Below, piece by piece: positions 42,944-52,646 of a stretch of 64,000 nucleotides of DNA. Every line of letters starts with the position of its first letter. Positions within the stretch are counted from its first letter, which is position 1. The notes beneath the pieces are model-generated. The model was not told where the DNA came from, did not search any database, and saw nothing but the letters and a program-made list of their open reading frames with translations. The stretch comes from Fodinicola acaciae (GTDB lineage: Bacteria; Actinomycetota; Actinomycetes; Mycobacteriales; HKI-0501): contig NZ_WOTN01000001.1 in NCBI RefSeq assembly GCF_010993745.1, positions 1,429,235 through 1,493,234 of the forward strand, in the 5' to 3' direction. Position numbers and translations under genes: made by a program.

Positions 42944-44395
42944 GTGCCGCCGGACTGGTTTTTCGCCGCCGACTACTCGCTGGCTCGGCTGCTGTTCGCT
43001 CGCGGTGTCGCGCTGATCTACCTGGTGGCGTTCATCAGCTCGGTCCGGCAGTTTCGTGGCCTGCTCGGCCACAACGGTGTGACGCCGATCCGCCGTTTCG
43101 TCGCCGCGCGTACGTTTCGGCAGGCACCGAGCATCTTCCAGTTTCGTTATTCCGACGGTTATTTCGCCACCGCCAGCTGGGCCGGCGTGGTCGTCTCCGC
43201 CGCTTTGTTGCTCGGTGGCGGCGATTTCCTGCCGGTCGTGGCGACGATGTCGTGCTGGCTGGTGCTGTGGATCATTTATGTCTCGATCATCAACGTGGGG
43301 CAGATCTGGTATGGCTTCGGCTGGGAGTCTCTGCTCGCCGAGACCGGCTTTCTGGCGATTTTCCTCGGATCCGGCACGTTCGTACCGGCCGCGCCGATGT
43401 TGTGGCTGGTGTGGTGGCTGCTGTTCCGGCTGGAATTCGGCGCCGGCCTGATCAAGATGCGCGGCGACCGGTGCTGGAAGGACCTGAGCTGCCTGTTCTA
43501 TCACCACGAAACCCAGCCGATGCCGGGACCACTCAGCTGGCACTTCCATCACCTGCCCAAACCGCTGCATCGCATCGAGGTCGCCACCAACCACGCCACG
43601 CAGTTGCTCGTGCCGTTCCTGCTGTTCGCGCCGCCGCCGGTGCGGACGGTCGCCGCCGTCGTCATCGCGGTCACCCAGTTCTGGCTGGTCATCAGCGGAA
43701 ACTTCGCCTGGCTCAACGCGCTCAGCATCGTGCTGACGTTGAGCGCTCTGGACAACGGCGTGCTGCGTTTCGTCCTGCCGCTCGCGACGCCGACGACCTA
43801 TCCGCCGCTGTGGTATGACATCGCCGTCGCCGTTGTTTTCGTTGTCTGTGTCGCGCTCAGCTATTTCCCCGTACGCAACATGGTCGGTCCTGGCCAGATC
43901 ATGAACCGCAGCTTCAACAAAGTGCATCTGGTGAACACGTACGGCGCCTTCGGCAGCATCACCAGGCTGCGCCACGAAATCGTCATCGAGGGCACGTACG
44001 ATCGGACGCTCACGCCGGACACCGACTGGCGCGTCTACGAATTTCGCGGGAAGCCAGGCGATCCGACGCGCCGGCCGCGCCAGTTCGCGCCATACCATCT
44101 GCGCCTGGACTGGCTGATGTGGTTTGCCGCGCTCGGCTCGCGGCACAGCCGCGTGTGGATGACGCCTTTCATCGACAAGCTCCTCAAGGGTGAGCCGGAC
44201 GTGTTGCGGCTGCTGCGGCACAATCCTTTCCCTGACCGGCCACCGGTTTTCGTACGCGCCCGGATGTATCGCTATCGCTACACGAGTCGCGCGGAGCGAA
44301 AGGCCACCAAAGCGTGGTGGCATCGCGAGTTGCTCGGTGACTATCGCAAACCCGTACGCCTCCGCCTCCCCACCGACCCCCGCTCGACTACCTAA
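42944..44395 (+). CDS. Lipase-maturation-factor-like membrane protein
   Basis: A 483-residue protein: six or seven helices in residues 1-330, and a conserved soluble C-terminus with LRLDWLMWFAALGS and LLRHNPFPDRPPVFVRARMYRYRYT. The NFAWLNALSIVL and HHETQPMPGPLSWHFHHLPKPLHRIE motifs match the LMF (DUF1222) family, which in animals helps fold secreted lipases in the ER. In bacteria the role is unknown. It is coupled to an FAD oxidoreductase. GTG start. Confidence 0.85.
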   Translation: MPPDWFFAADYSLARLLFARGVALIYLVAFISSVRQFRGLLGHNGVTPIRRFVAARTFRQAPSIFQFRYSDGYFATASWAGVVVSAALLLGGGDFLPVVATMSCWLVLWIIYVSIINVGQIWYGFGWESLLAETGFLAIFLGSGTFVPAAPMLWLVWWLLFRLEFGAGLIKMRGDRCWKDLSCLFYHHETQPMPGPLSWHFHHLPKPLHRIEVATNHATQLLVPFLLFAPPPVRTVAAVVIAVTQFWLVISGNFAWLNALSIVLTLSALDNGVLRFVLPLATPTTYPPLWYDIAVAVVFVVCVALSYFPVRNMVGPGQIMNRSFNKVHLVNTYGAFGSITRLRHEIVIEGTYDRTLTPDTDWRVYEFRGKPGDPTRRPRQFAPYHLRLDWLMWFAALGSRHSRVWMTPFIDKLLKGEPDVLRLLRHNPFPDRPPVFVRARMYRYRYTSRAERKATKAWWHRELLGDYRKPVRLRLPTDPRSTT

Positions 44396-44436
44396 GAGTT
44401 GGGGACTTCGAGCCGCCGAAGTCCCCGACTCTTAGG
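44391..44436. terminator. Bidirectional terminator hairpin
   Basis: Nearly perfect 20-bp arms (44391-44410 and 44417-44436) with one G-T wobble and a 6-nt loop AGCCGC. It begins within the stop region of the LMF gene and ends 30 bp before the stop of the convergent beta-propeller gene. Confidence 0.8.
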
Positions 44437-44465
44437 CACCCGACCTCGGCGCGCCGGCACAACGT

Positions 44466-45746
44466 TCAGTTGCCGAGCGGATCGAGCCGCTGGAACGGCG
44501 GGTCGGCCACTCGCCACCAGTGCGCGCCGTCCAACGACCAGAGCACGACCGGCACGCTGCCCCGCTGCACCTGAGCGACGACCGCGTCGCTGTCCAGTGC
44601 GTGCGCGATCTCGCCACCGGAAAAGCTCGGTACGGTCGTGAAGGTGCGGCCCCCGTTGGTGCTGAGCCGGATCGTCCCGCTCGAGAAGTCGCTCGCGACG
44701 ATGGCACCGCTCTTCAGCACGACCGGGTTGACCAGCCCGCCCGACTGGTCGGCAACCGGCGACCAGGTCCGGCCGCCGTCACCGGTGGCGTAGACGGCCG
44801 TCCGGTTGGGAGTCTGGCGCCACTTGAACTGGTACGCCGTCCGGCCGTCGTAGGTGTCCTCGTACGGCCGGTTCGGCGCGTTGTCCGCCTTCTCGTCGGT
44901 GATCAGCGACCGCGCGTGGTTCCAGGTGCGGCCGCCGTCGCGGCTCACCGACGGGAAGTCGGCGAACTTCGCCGGCTGGCCGCGGTTGACCCAGATCGAG
45001 CCGTCGGTGGCCTGCCGGATGCCGGTGATCCCCATCCCCGTCGACAGGCCGAGGTCCGCGTCCGGTGGCTGGTGCACCAGCGATCGTACGGAGCCGCTTG
45101 CCGGATCGACGGCGGCGAGCCTGCCGTCCACGGCGGTGACGTACGCACCGGCCGGCGCCTGGTCGATCGCCTTGCCCGTCACCAGCGTCGTCCAGCTCTG
45201 GCCGCCGTCGCGGCTCAGGTACGTGGCGCCGTTCTTGAAGGTGTCGCCGTCCTGCCGAACGAGGTCGTTGAGGATGAGGACCACGTCTCGGACCGCGGTC
45301 AGCATCGGCTGGTGCGCTCCGGGGATGCGCCAGGCCTGCCAGCTCTGGCCGCCGTCCAGCGTACGCACCAGCGCGACTCCACCGCCCTTGATCTTGCCGA
45401 CGCCGTAGGTGATCAGCGGTCCGAGCACGCTTGTCGTCGTCGTGCCGTCGATCTGGTCCAGGGGCACGGCCGCGCCGCTGATCTGACCGTGCGATGCCGG
45501 CGGCTGGCTCGGCGTCGGCAACACCGACGCCGGCGCGACCGGTAGGACCACCGCCGGTGGCCGGTTGACGAGCACCACCGTGCCACCGGCGACCACGACG
45601 ACCGCTGCCGCGACCGCGGCGATCGCCATCGCGCTCCGCCTGCGGTGGCGCCGCCGGCCGGCCTGCCACAAGGCACCGAATCCCGGTGGCGTCGTGGTCT
45701 GTTCGCGTACGGCGGCCCGCACGTCCTCGAAGTCGAGCTTGCTCAT
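44466..45746 (-). CDS. Membrane-anchored BNR-repeat beta-propeller protein
   Basis: A 426-residue protein: a short cytoplasmic N-terminus (1-37, ending GRRRHRRRS), one helix (about 39-61), a Pro-rich linker, then a large extracellular domain with BNR/Asp-box motifs (LSRDGGQSW, VSRDGGRTW, ATGDGGRTW, LSTNGGRTF) consistent with a beta-propeller. Coupled to the ECF sigma gene (ATGA overlap). The topology fits a membrane partner of the sigma factor, but the N-terminal piece is too short and different for a ZAS anti-sigma. Confidence 0.75.
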   Translation of the reverse strand: MSKLDFEDVRAAVREQTTTPPGFGALWQAGRRRHRRRSAMAIAAVAAAVVVVAGGTVVLVNRPPAVVLPVAPASVLPTPSQPPASHGQISGAAVPLDQIDGTTTTSVLGPLITYGVGKIKGGGVALVRTLDGGQSWQAWRIPGAHQPMLTAVRDVVLILNDLVRQDGDTFKNGATYLSRDGGQSWTTLVTGKAIDQAPAGAYVTAVDGRLAAVDPASGSVRSLVHQPPDADLGLSTGMGITGIRQATDGSIWVNRGQPAKFADFPSVSRDGGRTWNHARSLITDEKADNAPNRPYEDTYDGRTAYQFKWRQTPNRTAVYATGDGGRTWSPVADQSGGLVNPVVLKSGAIVASDFSSGTIRLSTNGGRTFTTVPSFSGGEIAHALDSDAVVAQVQRGSVPVVLWSLDGAHWWRVADPPFQRLDPLGN

Positions 45747-46300
45747 CGGGCTACCTCCTCGCCGTCCAGGGCCGCGAACGTGTCGTCGTCCAGCAGCCGC
45801 GCGAGCGCCGCGCGACCGCGGACCAGCCGGGTCTTGATGGTGTTGGCGGAGGTACGCAACGTCCGCGCCACCTCCTCGACGCTCAGGTCCGCGAGGTGGT
45901 GCAGCGCGATCGCCTCGGCCTGCACGGCCGGCAGTTTGCGCATCGCGGCCATGATCTCCAGCCGTTCCGAGCCGATCCCCGGCAGCGTCGTCGGCGGCGG
46001 CTCGCGGCGTATCAGCGTGTCCAGCCGGACTCTTCGGCGAAACCTGCTGCGTGCGACGTTCAGCGCCACCGTACGCAGCCAGGCCTCCGGACTGTCCGCG
46101 GCCAACGCCTTCGCCGGCCGCGCGATCGCCTTGAGAAACGCTTCCTGGACGGCGTCCTGAGCCTCCGGCAGGTCACCGGTCAGGGCGTACGCGGCCAGCA
46201 CCAGCCGCTGGTAGGTGGCGCGATAGATCTCCTCCAGCCGCCGCGCGACCTCGCCGCCGGACGCCACCGCTGGTTCCCCGTCCGCCATCGCATATGTCAT
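45743..46300 (-). CDS. ECF RNA polymerase sigma factor (SigE-like)
   Basis: A 185-residue ECF sigma: region 2 has RATYQRLVLAAYALTGDLPEAQDAVQEAFLKAI, and region 4 has RKLPAVQAEAIALHHLADLSVEEVARTLRTSANTIKTRL. GAGGAGATGGG precedes the ATG. It directs polymerase to a small regulon when released. The downstream overlapping gene encodes a membrane protein with an outside beta-propeller, a candidate sensor or anti-sigma partner. Confidence 0.9.
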   Translation of the reverse strand: MTYAMADGEPAVASGGEVARRLEEIYRATYQRLVLAAYALTGDLPEAQDAVQEAFLKAIARPAKALAADSPEAWLRTVALNVARSRFRRRVRLDTLIRREPPPTTLPGIGSERLEIMAAMRKLPAVQAEAIALHHLADLSVEEVARTLRTSANTIKTRLVRGRAALARLLDDDTFAALDGEEVAR

Positions 46301-46359
46301 CCCATCTCCTCATGACCAACCGCCATGAGTGAGAGACTCCTGCCGCCGTCCGTACGGTT

Positions 46360-49300
46360 TCAGGCGCTGTCGATCGCGCGGAGCACGCGCTTCTCCGAGA
46401 CCGGATAAGCGGTGCCGAGCGACTGCGCGAACAGGCCGATCCGCAGCTCCTCGATCATCCAGCGCACGTCCGCCAGCTCGGCGGGCACCGGCAGACCTGC
46501 CGGCACCCGCGCCAGCCGCCGCTGGTATTCCTCCTGCACGTACGCGACCACGCGCATGTTGAGCGTGTCGCGCGGCAGGTCCCGGCGCAGCCGCTCGATC
46601 CGGTGCGCGATCGCGGCCAGATAGCGCGGCAGGTCGGCCAGCCGCTGCCAGCCGGTCGCGGTGACGAAACCGCGGTAGACCAGGCCGTCCAGCTGCCGCC
46701 GGATGTCCGTGACGGCCGGCTGAAGCGTCGCGTTGCGCAGGTCGGCCAGCGCGGCCTCGACCTGGTGGCTGGTCGTCAGGACGATCTCGACCGAGCGTAC
46801 GACCGCGAGCGTCGCCTCCGGCAGGCCGTCGCGCACTTTCCGCACCAGCGCGTCGAAAGCCGGACCTTCCCAGGCCGGACCGCCGGCCTCGGTGATGAGT
46901 TTGTCGGCCGCACAGCCGATGCAGTCCTGCAGCATGTCCGAGACATCGCGGTGCGGGTTTTTGCTGAGCGTCAGCTTGCTGCGGTTGTCGAGCCGGCCGT
47001 TGACGTACGCGACCGGCGATGGCACGTTGAGCAGGACGAGCCGCCGCGTGCCGTCCCACATCGCCTTCTGTTGCTCGGCTTCGGTGTCGTACAAGCGAAT
47101 CGCGACGCTGTCGCGCTCGTCGGTCAGCGCCGGATACGCCTTCACCGTGTGGCCGCCGCGGCGCTTCTCGAAGACCTTCGGCACGTCCTGGAAGCTGCGC
47201 AGGCCGGCTTTCTCGACGCCGCGCGGCCCGGACGCCATCTCCGCCCGCATCCGCTTCTGCAGGCGTTCCTTCAGGACGTACAGGTCCTTGCCTTCGGCGA
47301 CCGTCTTCTTCCGGTCGACCACGCGGAAGGTGACCTTCAGATGGTCGGGCACCTTGGCCAGGTCCCATTCCTCCCGCGGCACGCGGATGCCGGTCATCCT
47401 GGCCAGCTCGTCCTCGACCGCACCGAGCAGTTCGCCTTCGCTCGGCTCGATGGCCGCGACGACCGCCGCGGCCACGTCCGGCGCCGGCACGAAGTTTCGG
47501 CGCCAGGCCTTGGGAAGCGACTTGATCAGCGCGGCCACCAGGTCTCTGCGCAGGCCGGGCACTTGCCAGTCGAAACCGTCCGGCGACACCTGGTTGAGGA
47601 TGGACAGCGGAATGTGTACGGTCACGCCGTCCGCGTCGGTCCCCGGCTCGAACTGGTAGGTCAACGACAGCCGCAACGAACCCTGCTGCCAGCTGTCCGG
47701 ATAGTCCTGCGCGCTGACCAGCTTCGCCGGATCGTTGATCAGCATGGACTTCTCGAAGTTCAGCAGGTCCGGCCGGTCGCGCCGGGTTTTCTTCCACCAG
47801 CTGTCGAAATGCCTGCCGGACACGACGTCCGCGCCGATCCGTTGGTCGTAGAACTCGAAAAGCGCCTCGTCGTCGACCAAAATGTCGCGGCGGCGAGCAC
47901 GGTTTTCCAGATCCTCGACTTCTTCGAGAAGTTTGCGGTTGTCGTGGAAAAACTGGTGATGGGTGTCCCACTCGCCGTCGACCAGCGCGTGCCGGATGAA
48001 CAGCTCGCGGCTCAGCTCCGGGTCGATCCGGCCGTAGTTGACCTGTCGTCGCGGGATCACCGGCAGGCCGTAGAGCGTCACCTTTTCGAAGGCCAGCACC
48101 GCTCCGCGCTCGGCGTCCCAATGCGGTTCGCTGTACGTCCGCGCAATCAGGTGCTCGGCGAGCGGCTCGATCCACTCCGGGTTGATGGCCGCGACCGTAC
48201 GCGCCCACAGCCGCGTCGTCTCCACCAGCTCGGCGGCCATCACCCAGCGCGGCTGTTTCTTGAACAGGCCGGAGCCGGGGAAAATCGAGAAATGCGCGTT
48301 GCGCGCGCCGGCGTAGTCCTGTTTTTCCGGGTCTTTCAGGCCGATCTGCGAGAGCAGGCCGGACAGCAGGCTGAGGTGCACCTTGTCCGGATCGGCGTTC
48401 GCGGTGTTCGGCGAGATGCCGATGCCACGGGAGATCTGCCGCAGCTGGCCGTAGAGGTCCTGCCACTCGCGTACGCGGAGGTAGTTGAGGAAGTCGGTGC
48501 GGCACAGCTTGCGAAACTGGTTGCCGGACAACGCTTTCTGCTGCTCGGTCAGATACGACCAGAGGTTGAGGTAGGCGAGGAAGTCCGAGTGCGGCTCGGC
48601 GAACCGCCGGTGTTTCTCCGCCGCCTGCTCCTGCTTGTCCACCGGTCGTTCGCGCGGGTCCTGGATGGACAGTGCGCTCACGATGATGGTGACCTCGCGT
48701 ACGCAGCCGTTGCGGTCGGCCTCCAGGATCATCCGGCCGAGCCGGGGATCCACCGGCAGCGACGACAAACGCCGGCCCAGCGGGGTCAGCGCACCCGACT
48801 TTTCCAACGCACCAAGCTCCTGCAGCAGCTGTACGCCGGCGGCGATGTTGCGTTTGTCCGGCGGGTCAAGGAAACCGAAGGCCGCGATGTCGCCGAGGTC
48901 GAGGGCGGTCATCTGCAGGATCACCGACGCGAGGTTGGTGCGCAGGATCTCCGGATCGGTGAACTCCGGCCGAGAGTCGAAGTCGTCCTCGGTGTAGAGC
49001 CGGATACAGATGCCGTCGGACGTACGGCCGCACCGGCCCTTGCGCTGGTTGGCGGACGCCTGCGAGATCCGCTCGATCGGCAGCCGCTGCACCTTCAACC
49101 GGTTGCTGTAGCGGGAAATCCTGGCCTGGCCGGGGTCGATGACGTACTTGATGCCGGGGACCGTCAGCGAGGTCTCGGCCACGTTGGTGGCCAGCACGAT
49201 CCGCCGGCCGCTGTGCGACTGGAAGACCCGGTGTTGCTCGGCGGCGGACAGTCGCGCGTACAGCGGCAGGATCTCGGTGTTGCGCAGGTTCTGCTTGCTG

Positions 49301-50241
49301 AGAAAGTCGGCGGTGTCCCGGATTTCTCTCTCACCGCTGAGAAAGACCAGGATGTCGCCGGGGCCTTCCGCGGACAGCTCGGCGACCGCGTCGCCGATGG
49401 CCGACATCTGGTCGCGGTCCTCGTCGGCCCGCGGATCGTCGGGGTCGACCACCGGCCGATAACGCACCTCGACCGGATACGTGCGGCCGGAGACCTCCAC
49501 GATCGGCGCGTCGCCGAAATGCCGCGAGAACCGCTCCGGGTCGATGGTCGCCGAGGTGATGATCACCTTCAGGTCCGGCCGGCGCGGCAGCAGCTGCTTG
49601 AGATAGCCGAGGATGAAGTCGATGTTGAGGCTGCGCTCGTGCGCCTCGTCGATGATCAGCGTGTCGTACTGCCGAAGCGCGCGGTCCGAGCCGATCTCGG
49701 CCAGCAGGATGCCGTCGGTCATCAGCTTGACCAGGCTGTCGTCGCCGACCTGGTCGGTGAACCTGACCTTGTAGCCGACAGTCGCCCCGATGGTCGTGCC
49801 GAGCTCCTCGGCGACCCGCTCGGCGACCGTACGCGCGGCGATCCGGCGCGGCTGCGTGTGGCCGATGGTGCCGCGTACGCCACGGCCGAGCTCCAGGCAG
49901 ATCTTCGGCAGCTGCGTCGTCTTCCCGGAGCCCGTCTCCCCCGCGACGATCACGACCTGATGGTCGCGGATCGCGGCGGCGATCTCGTCGCGCTTCTGGC
50001 TGACGGGAAGCGCGGCCGGATAGCTGATCGCCGGCACGGCTTGGCGGCGGCGCTGGACGCGTGCCTCGGCCTTCTCGAGGTCGGCGGCCAGCTGGGTCGC
50101 GACGTGCGCCAGGCGGGCCGGGTCACGGAGCTTGCGAGCGCCTTCGATGCGACGGCGCAGCCGGCGCTCGTCGCGTCCCATCAGGTCGGGGAGGCGTTGC
50201 GAGAGCCCGGCGAGTGGCGACGGAACGGTTGAGGAAGGCAT
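46360..50241 (-). CDS. hrpA: ATP-dependent RNA helicase HrpA
   Basis: A 1,293-residue DEAH-box helicase. In order: Walker A VAGETGSGKTTQ near residue 100, DEAH in IIDEAHERS, SAT in TSATIDPE, then helicase C with NVAETSLTVPGIKYVID and QRKGRCGR. HA2/OB domains follow, and a long C-terminal DUF3418 region characteristic of HrpA rather than HrpB. It remodels RNA or ribosomal complexes. The ATG at 50241 lies 10 nt after TATCCT; 11 further residues are open upstream but lie above this promoter box. Divergent from the Ddn-type gene. Confidence 0.93.
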   Translation of the reverse strand: MPSSTVPSPLAGLSQRLPDLMGRDERRLRRRIEGARKLRDPARLAHVATQLAADLEKAEARVQRRRQAVPAISYPAALPVSQKRDEIAAAIRDHQVVIVAGETGSGKTTQLPKICLELGRGVRGTIGHTQPRRIAARTVAERVAEELGTTIGATVGYKVRFTDQVGDDSLVKLMTDGILLAEIGSDRALRQYDTLIIDEAHERSLNIDFILGYLKQLLPRRPDLKVIITSATIDPERFSRHFGDAPIVEVSGRTYPVEVRYRPVVDPDDPRADEDRDQMSAIGDAVAELSAEGPGDILVFLSGEREIRDTADFLSKQNLRNTEILPLYARLSAAEQHRVFQSHSGRRIVLATNVAETSLTVPGIKYVIDPGQARISRYSNRLKVQRLPIERISQASANQRKGRCGRTSDGICIRLYTEDDFDSRPEFTDPEILRTNLASVILQMTALDLGDIAAFGFLDPPDKRNIAAGVQLLQELGALEKSGALTPLGRRLSSLPVDPRLGRMILEADRNGCVREVTIIVSALSIQDPRERPVDKQEQAAEKHRRFAEPHSDFLAYLNLWSYLTEQQKALSGNQFRKLCRTDFLNYLRVREWQDLYGQLRQISRGIGISPNTANADPDKVHLSLLSGLLSQIGLKDPEKQDYAGARNAHFSIFPGSGLFKKQPRWVMAAELVETTRLWARTVAAINPEWIEPLAEHLIARTYSEPHWDAERGAVLAFEKVTLYGLPVIPRRQVNYGRIDPELSRELFIRHALVDGEWDTHHQFFHDNRKLLEEVEDLENRARRRDILVDDEALFEFYDQRIGADVVSGRHFDSWWKKTRRDRPDLLNFEKSMLINDPAKLVSAQDYPDSWQQGSLRLSLTYQFEPGTDADGVTVHIPLSILNQVSPDGFDWQVPGLRRDLVAALIKSLPKAWRRNFVPAPDVAAAVVAAIEPSEGELLGAVEDELARMTGIRVPREEWDLAKVPDHLKVTFRVVDRKKTVAEGKDLYVLKERLQKRMRAEMASGPRGVEKAGLRSFQDVPKVFEKRRGGHTVKAYPALTDERDSVAIRLYDTEAEQQKAMWDGTRRLVLLNVPSPVAYVNGRLDNRSKLTLSKNPHRDVSDMLQDCIGCAADKLITEAGGPAWEGPAFDALVRKVRDGLPEATLAVVRSVEIVLTTSHQVEAALADLRNATLQPAVTDIRRQLDGLVYRGFVTATGWQRLADLPRYLAAIAHRIERLRRDLPRDTLNMRVVAYVQEEYQRRLARVPAGLPVPAELADVRWMIEELRIGLFAQSLGTAYPVSEKRVLRAIDSA

Positions 50242-50388
50242 ACCGCGATCAAGGATAGGCGTACGGACCGTCACGACGCTTCTGCATTTCCGCGTTCGCT
50301 GTGAGCGAACGACCTACGGACATAAAACCAACCGGCCACACGTTAGTGATAGTCGACTGTCGGATAACTGTCCCGAAAGGACCGGTAT

Positions 50389-50886
50389 ATGGCCGAGACC
50401 AGCGCTCTCACGGCGGACGAGCTCAAGGAGTTCCTCGAGTCGCAACAGGAAGGCACCCCGCCGACCGCCGAGCAGATCAACCGCTTCAACGTGACGATCA
50501 TCGAGGACTTCCGCGCCCACAACGGCACCGTCACGATCCCGCCGTTCGCCGGCGGTCCGATCGTACTTCTCCACCACAAAGGCGCGAAGTCCGGCAAGGA
50601 GCGGGTGGCCCCGCTCGCGTACGACCGCGACGGTGACGACGTGATCATCATCGCGTCCAAGGGTGGCGCGCCGGAGAACCCGGCCTGGTATCACAACCTG
50701 CTCGCCAACCCAGACACCACGATCGAGCTCGGACCGGACACCTGGGACGTACGCGCCGAGGCGCTGACCGAGGGACCCGAGCGTGACCGGCTCTACCAGG
50801 CGATGGCCGACAAGATGCCGAACTTCCACGAATACCAGAAGAACACCGACCGGATCATCCCGGTCGTACGGCTGCGCCGCCGCTAG
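50389..50886 (+). CDS. Deazaflavin (F420)-dependent nitroreductase-family oxidoreductase
   Basis: A 165-residue split-barrel protein of the Ddn family: IVLLHHKGAKSGKERVAPLAYDRDGDDVIIIASKGGAPENPAWYHNLLANPDTTIEL carries the F420-binding signature GxKSGxxR and PxWyhNL. Reduces quinones or nitro compounds with F420H2 in mycobacteria. AAAGGA lies 7 nt before the ATG. A palindrome GTTCGCT-GTG-AGCGAAC (50294-50310) sits in the intergenic region with hrpA. Confidence 0.9.
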   Translation: MAETSALTADELKEFLESQQEGTPPTAEQINRFNVTIIEDFRAHNGTVTIPPFAGGPIVLLHHKGAKSGKERVAPLAYDRDGDDVIIIASKGGAPENPAWYHNLLANPDTTIELGPDTWDVRAEALTEGPERDRLYQAMADKMPNFHEYQKNTDRIIPVVRLRRR

Positions 50887-50900
50887 ACGTCCCGCCAGGG

Positions 50901-50953
50901 CGCCGGATGCGACGGAACCGCACCCCGTCTCGGCGGTTCCATCGCATCCGGCG
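50901..50953. terminator. Terminator hairpin after the Ddn-type gene
   Basis: 20-bp arms 50901-50920 and 50934-50953 with one mismatch and a 13-nt loop, 15 bp after the stop codon. The following sequence (AAGGAGGAGAGAG) contains no T-run. Confidence 0.75.
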
Positions 50954-51078
50954 AAGGAGGAGAGAGCAGCAGCCCCCCGTTATGTTGCACAGCTCCTGTT
51001 CTCAGCGTCGCGCGACGGAAGCATGACTGTCCGGCGCCGGCCATAGCATTGGGGGAATCCCCTATACCGTCTCCGCGG

Positions 51079-51813
51079 TCAGCCGCGACCGACGTACGGC
51101 ATCGTCGTCGCCATCACCGTGATGAACTGCACGTTCACCTCCAGCGGCAGCTCGGCCATGTAGCGGATCGCGGTGCCGACGTGCGCCACGTCGAAGACCG
51201 GCTCGGCCATGATCTGTCCGTTTGGCTGAGGCACGCCGTCGGCCATTCGGCTCCCCATCGCGGTGGCCGCGTTGCCGATGTCGATCTGTCCGCAGGCGAT
51301 CCCGTACGCCCGGCCGTCCAGCGAGATCGACCTGGTCAGGCCGGTGATCGCGTGCTTGGTGGCGGTGTAGGCGACGCTGGCCGGCCGTGGCGCGTACGCG
51401 GAGATCGAGCCGTTGTTGATGATCCGGCCGCCCCGCGGGTCCTGGCCGCGCATCACGTTGAACGCCTCCCTGGCGCACAGGAACGAGCCGGTCAGGTTGA
51501 CCGCGACGATCCGGTTCCAGTCGTCCAGTGAGATGTCGCCGACCGTGCCGGCCGCGGCGCTGCCGGCGTTGTTGAACAGCAGGTCGACCCGGCCGTACGC
51601 ACCGACCGCCGCCTGGAACAACGCCCGCACCGACGCCTCGTCGGTCACGTCCGTGCGGACCGCGAGCGCGTCTGGCGATCCGGCAGCTGCCTCCTTGAGC
51701 ACGTCCTCGCGGCGACCGGCCAGGACGACGCGATAACCAGAGTCCAGCAGCGATCGCGCCGCGGCCAGGCCGATCCCCGTACCGGCTCCGGTGACAACCG
51801 CGACCTTCGTCAT
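51079..51813 (-). CDS. Short-chain dehydrogenase/reductase
   Basis: A 244-residue [11 protein letters not shown] (residues 9-16), [30 protein letters not shown] (Ser and YxxxK). Its ATG overlaps the stop of the hydratase gene by 4 bp, making the last gene of an acyl-CoA operon. With an acyl-CoA dehydrogenase and an enoyl-CoA-hydratase-like protein it may catalyse the next step, oxidation of a hydroxyacyl intermediate. The substrate cannot be named. Confidence 0.88.
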   Translation of the reverse strand: MTKVAVVTGAGTGIGLAAARSLLDSGYRVVLAGRREDVLKEAAAGSPDALAVRTDVTDEASVRALFQAAVGAYGRVDLLFNNAGSAAAGTVGDISLDDWNRIVAVNLTGSFLCAREAFNVMRGQDPRGGRIINNGSISAYAPRPASVAYTATKHAITGLTRSISLDGRAYGIACGQIDIGNAATAMGSRMADGVPQPNGQIMAEPVFDVAHVGTAIRYMAELPLEVNVQFITVMATTMPYVGRG

Positions 51814-52646
51814 TCCTCGTCCTTCCGCAATGTCGCGATGCCGGTCACGGCGTCCGGCGCCCCGGCCGCGCCGGCGCTCAACTCCACCGTGTCCCCCATC
51901 GGCTGACCGGACACGGTGACCAGCTGATGGTCGTAAAGCGTGCGCTTGGCCCGCCAGGAAAACTCGGTCACCCGGCGGCCGTCCCGGCGTGGCAGCTCGA
52001 GCAGCAGCAACGCCAGCAGCGGTCCGTGCACGACCAGTCCTGGATGGCCTTCGACCTCGGTCGTGTACGGCTGGTCGTAATGGATGCGGTGCGCATTGTT
52101 GGTCAACGCGCTGAACCTGAACAACAGCACCGGATCCGGCCGGATCTCCAGTCGCCACGGTCCGCGATGCGATGCCTCGGCGGCCGGCTGCGGCCGCGCG
52201 GCCATGTCGGCGGCGTCGCGATAGATGATGTCCTGCTCCTCCACCGCGTACGTCTGGTCGCCGACCAGGAAGTCGTACTTCACCGTCACCAGCAACAGCT
52301 GACCGGTGCTGCCCTGCTTGACGCGCACGGACTTCAGGCTGGCCTGTCGGCGTACGGCCTGGCCGAAGGTCAGCTGCCGGTGGACGGTCAGCCGGCCGCC
52401 GCCGAACATCCGGCGCCGGTTTTCCAGCGGTGGAGTGAAAGCCGCGTCGGCCGGATGGCCGTCCTCACCGAGCGCGCTCTGCCGGTGGATCGGTTGGAAG
52501 GAGAACCAGTGCCACAGCGGCGGCAGCTCGTCGGGCACCGGCTGGTCGAGGATCGCGGCGAAGGTTTCGGCCGGCCGGCGGTCGATCTCGTCCTGTGTCG
52601 TCTCCGGCTCGGGCCGCCAGTTTGCCGCTACCTCGGCGAAACTCAC
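51810..52646 (-). CDS. MaoC-like acyl dehydratase (mesaconyl-C4-CoA hydratase-like)
   Basis: A 278-residue hot-dog-fold protein. [22 protein letters not shown] with [13 protein letters not shown] and [13 protein letters not shown] match the FAS1-like dehydratase family (COG3777), which includes mesaconyl-C4-CoA and 3-methylfumaryl-CoA hydratases. A second hot-dog half carries [34 protein letters not shown] start (GTGA overlap with the acyl-CoA dehydrogenase). Frame is open upstream inside that gene but unused. Confidence 0.85.
   Translation of the reverse strand: MSFAEVAANWRPEPETTQDEIDRRPAETFAAILDQPVPDELPPLWHWFSFQPIHRQSALGEDGHPADAAFTPPLENRRRMFGGGRLTVHRQLTFGQAVRRQASLKSVRVKQGSTGQLLLVTVKYDFLVGDQTYAVEEQDIIYRDAADMAARPQPAAEASHRGPWRLEIRPDPVLLFRFSALTNNAHRIHYDQPYTTEVEGHPGLVVHGPLLALLLLELPRRDGRRVTEFSWRAKRTLYDHQLVTVSGQPMGDTVELSAGAAGAPDAVTGIATLRKDEE

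Noticed and set aside
46603-50232. A 1,209-codon open frame antisense to hrpA
   Set aside because: It mirrors hrpA with no recognisable motifs and arises from high G+C codon bias; hrpA has all helicase motifs.
50294-50310. Palindrome GTTCGCT-GTG-AGCGAAC as an operator
   Set aside because: Only one copy, and it is not clearly placed against a promoter of hrpA or the Ddn-type gene; noted but not called as a site.
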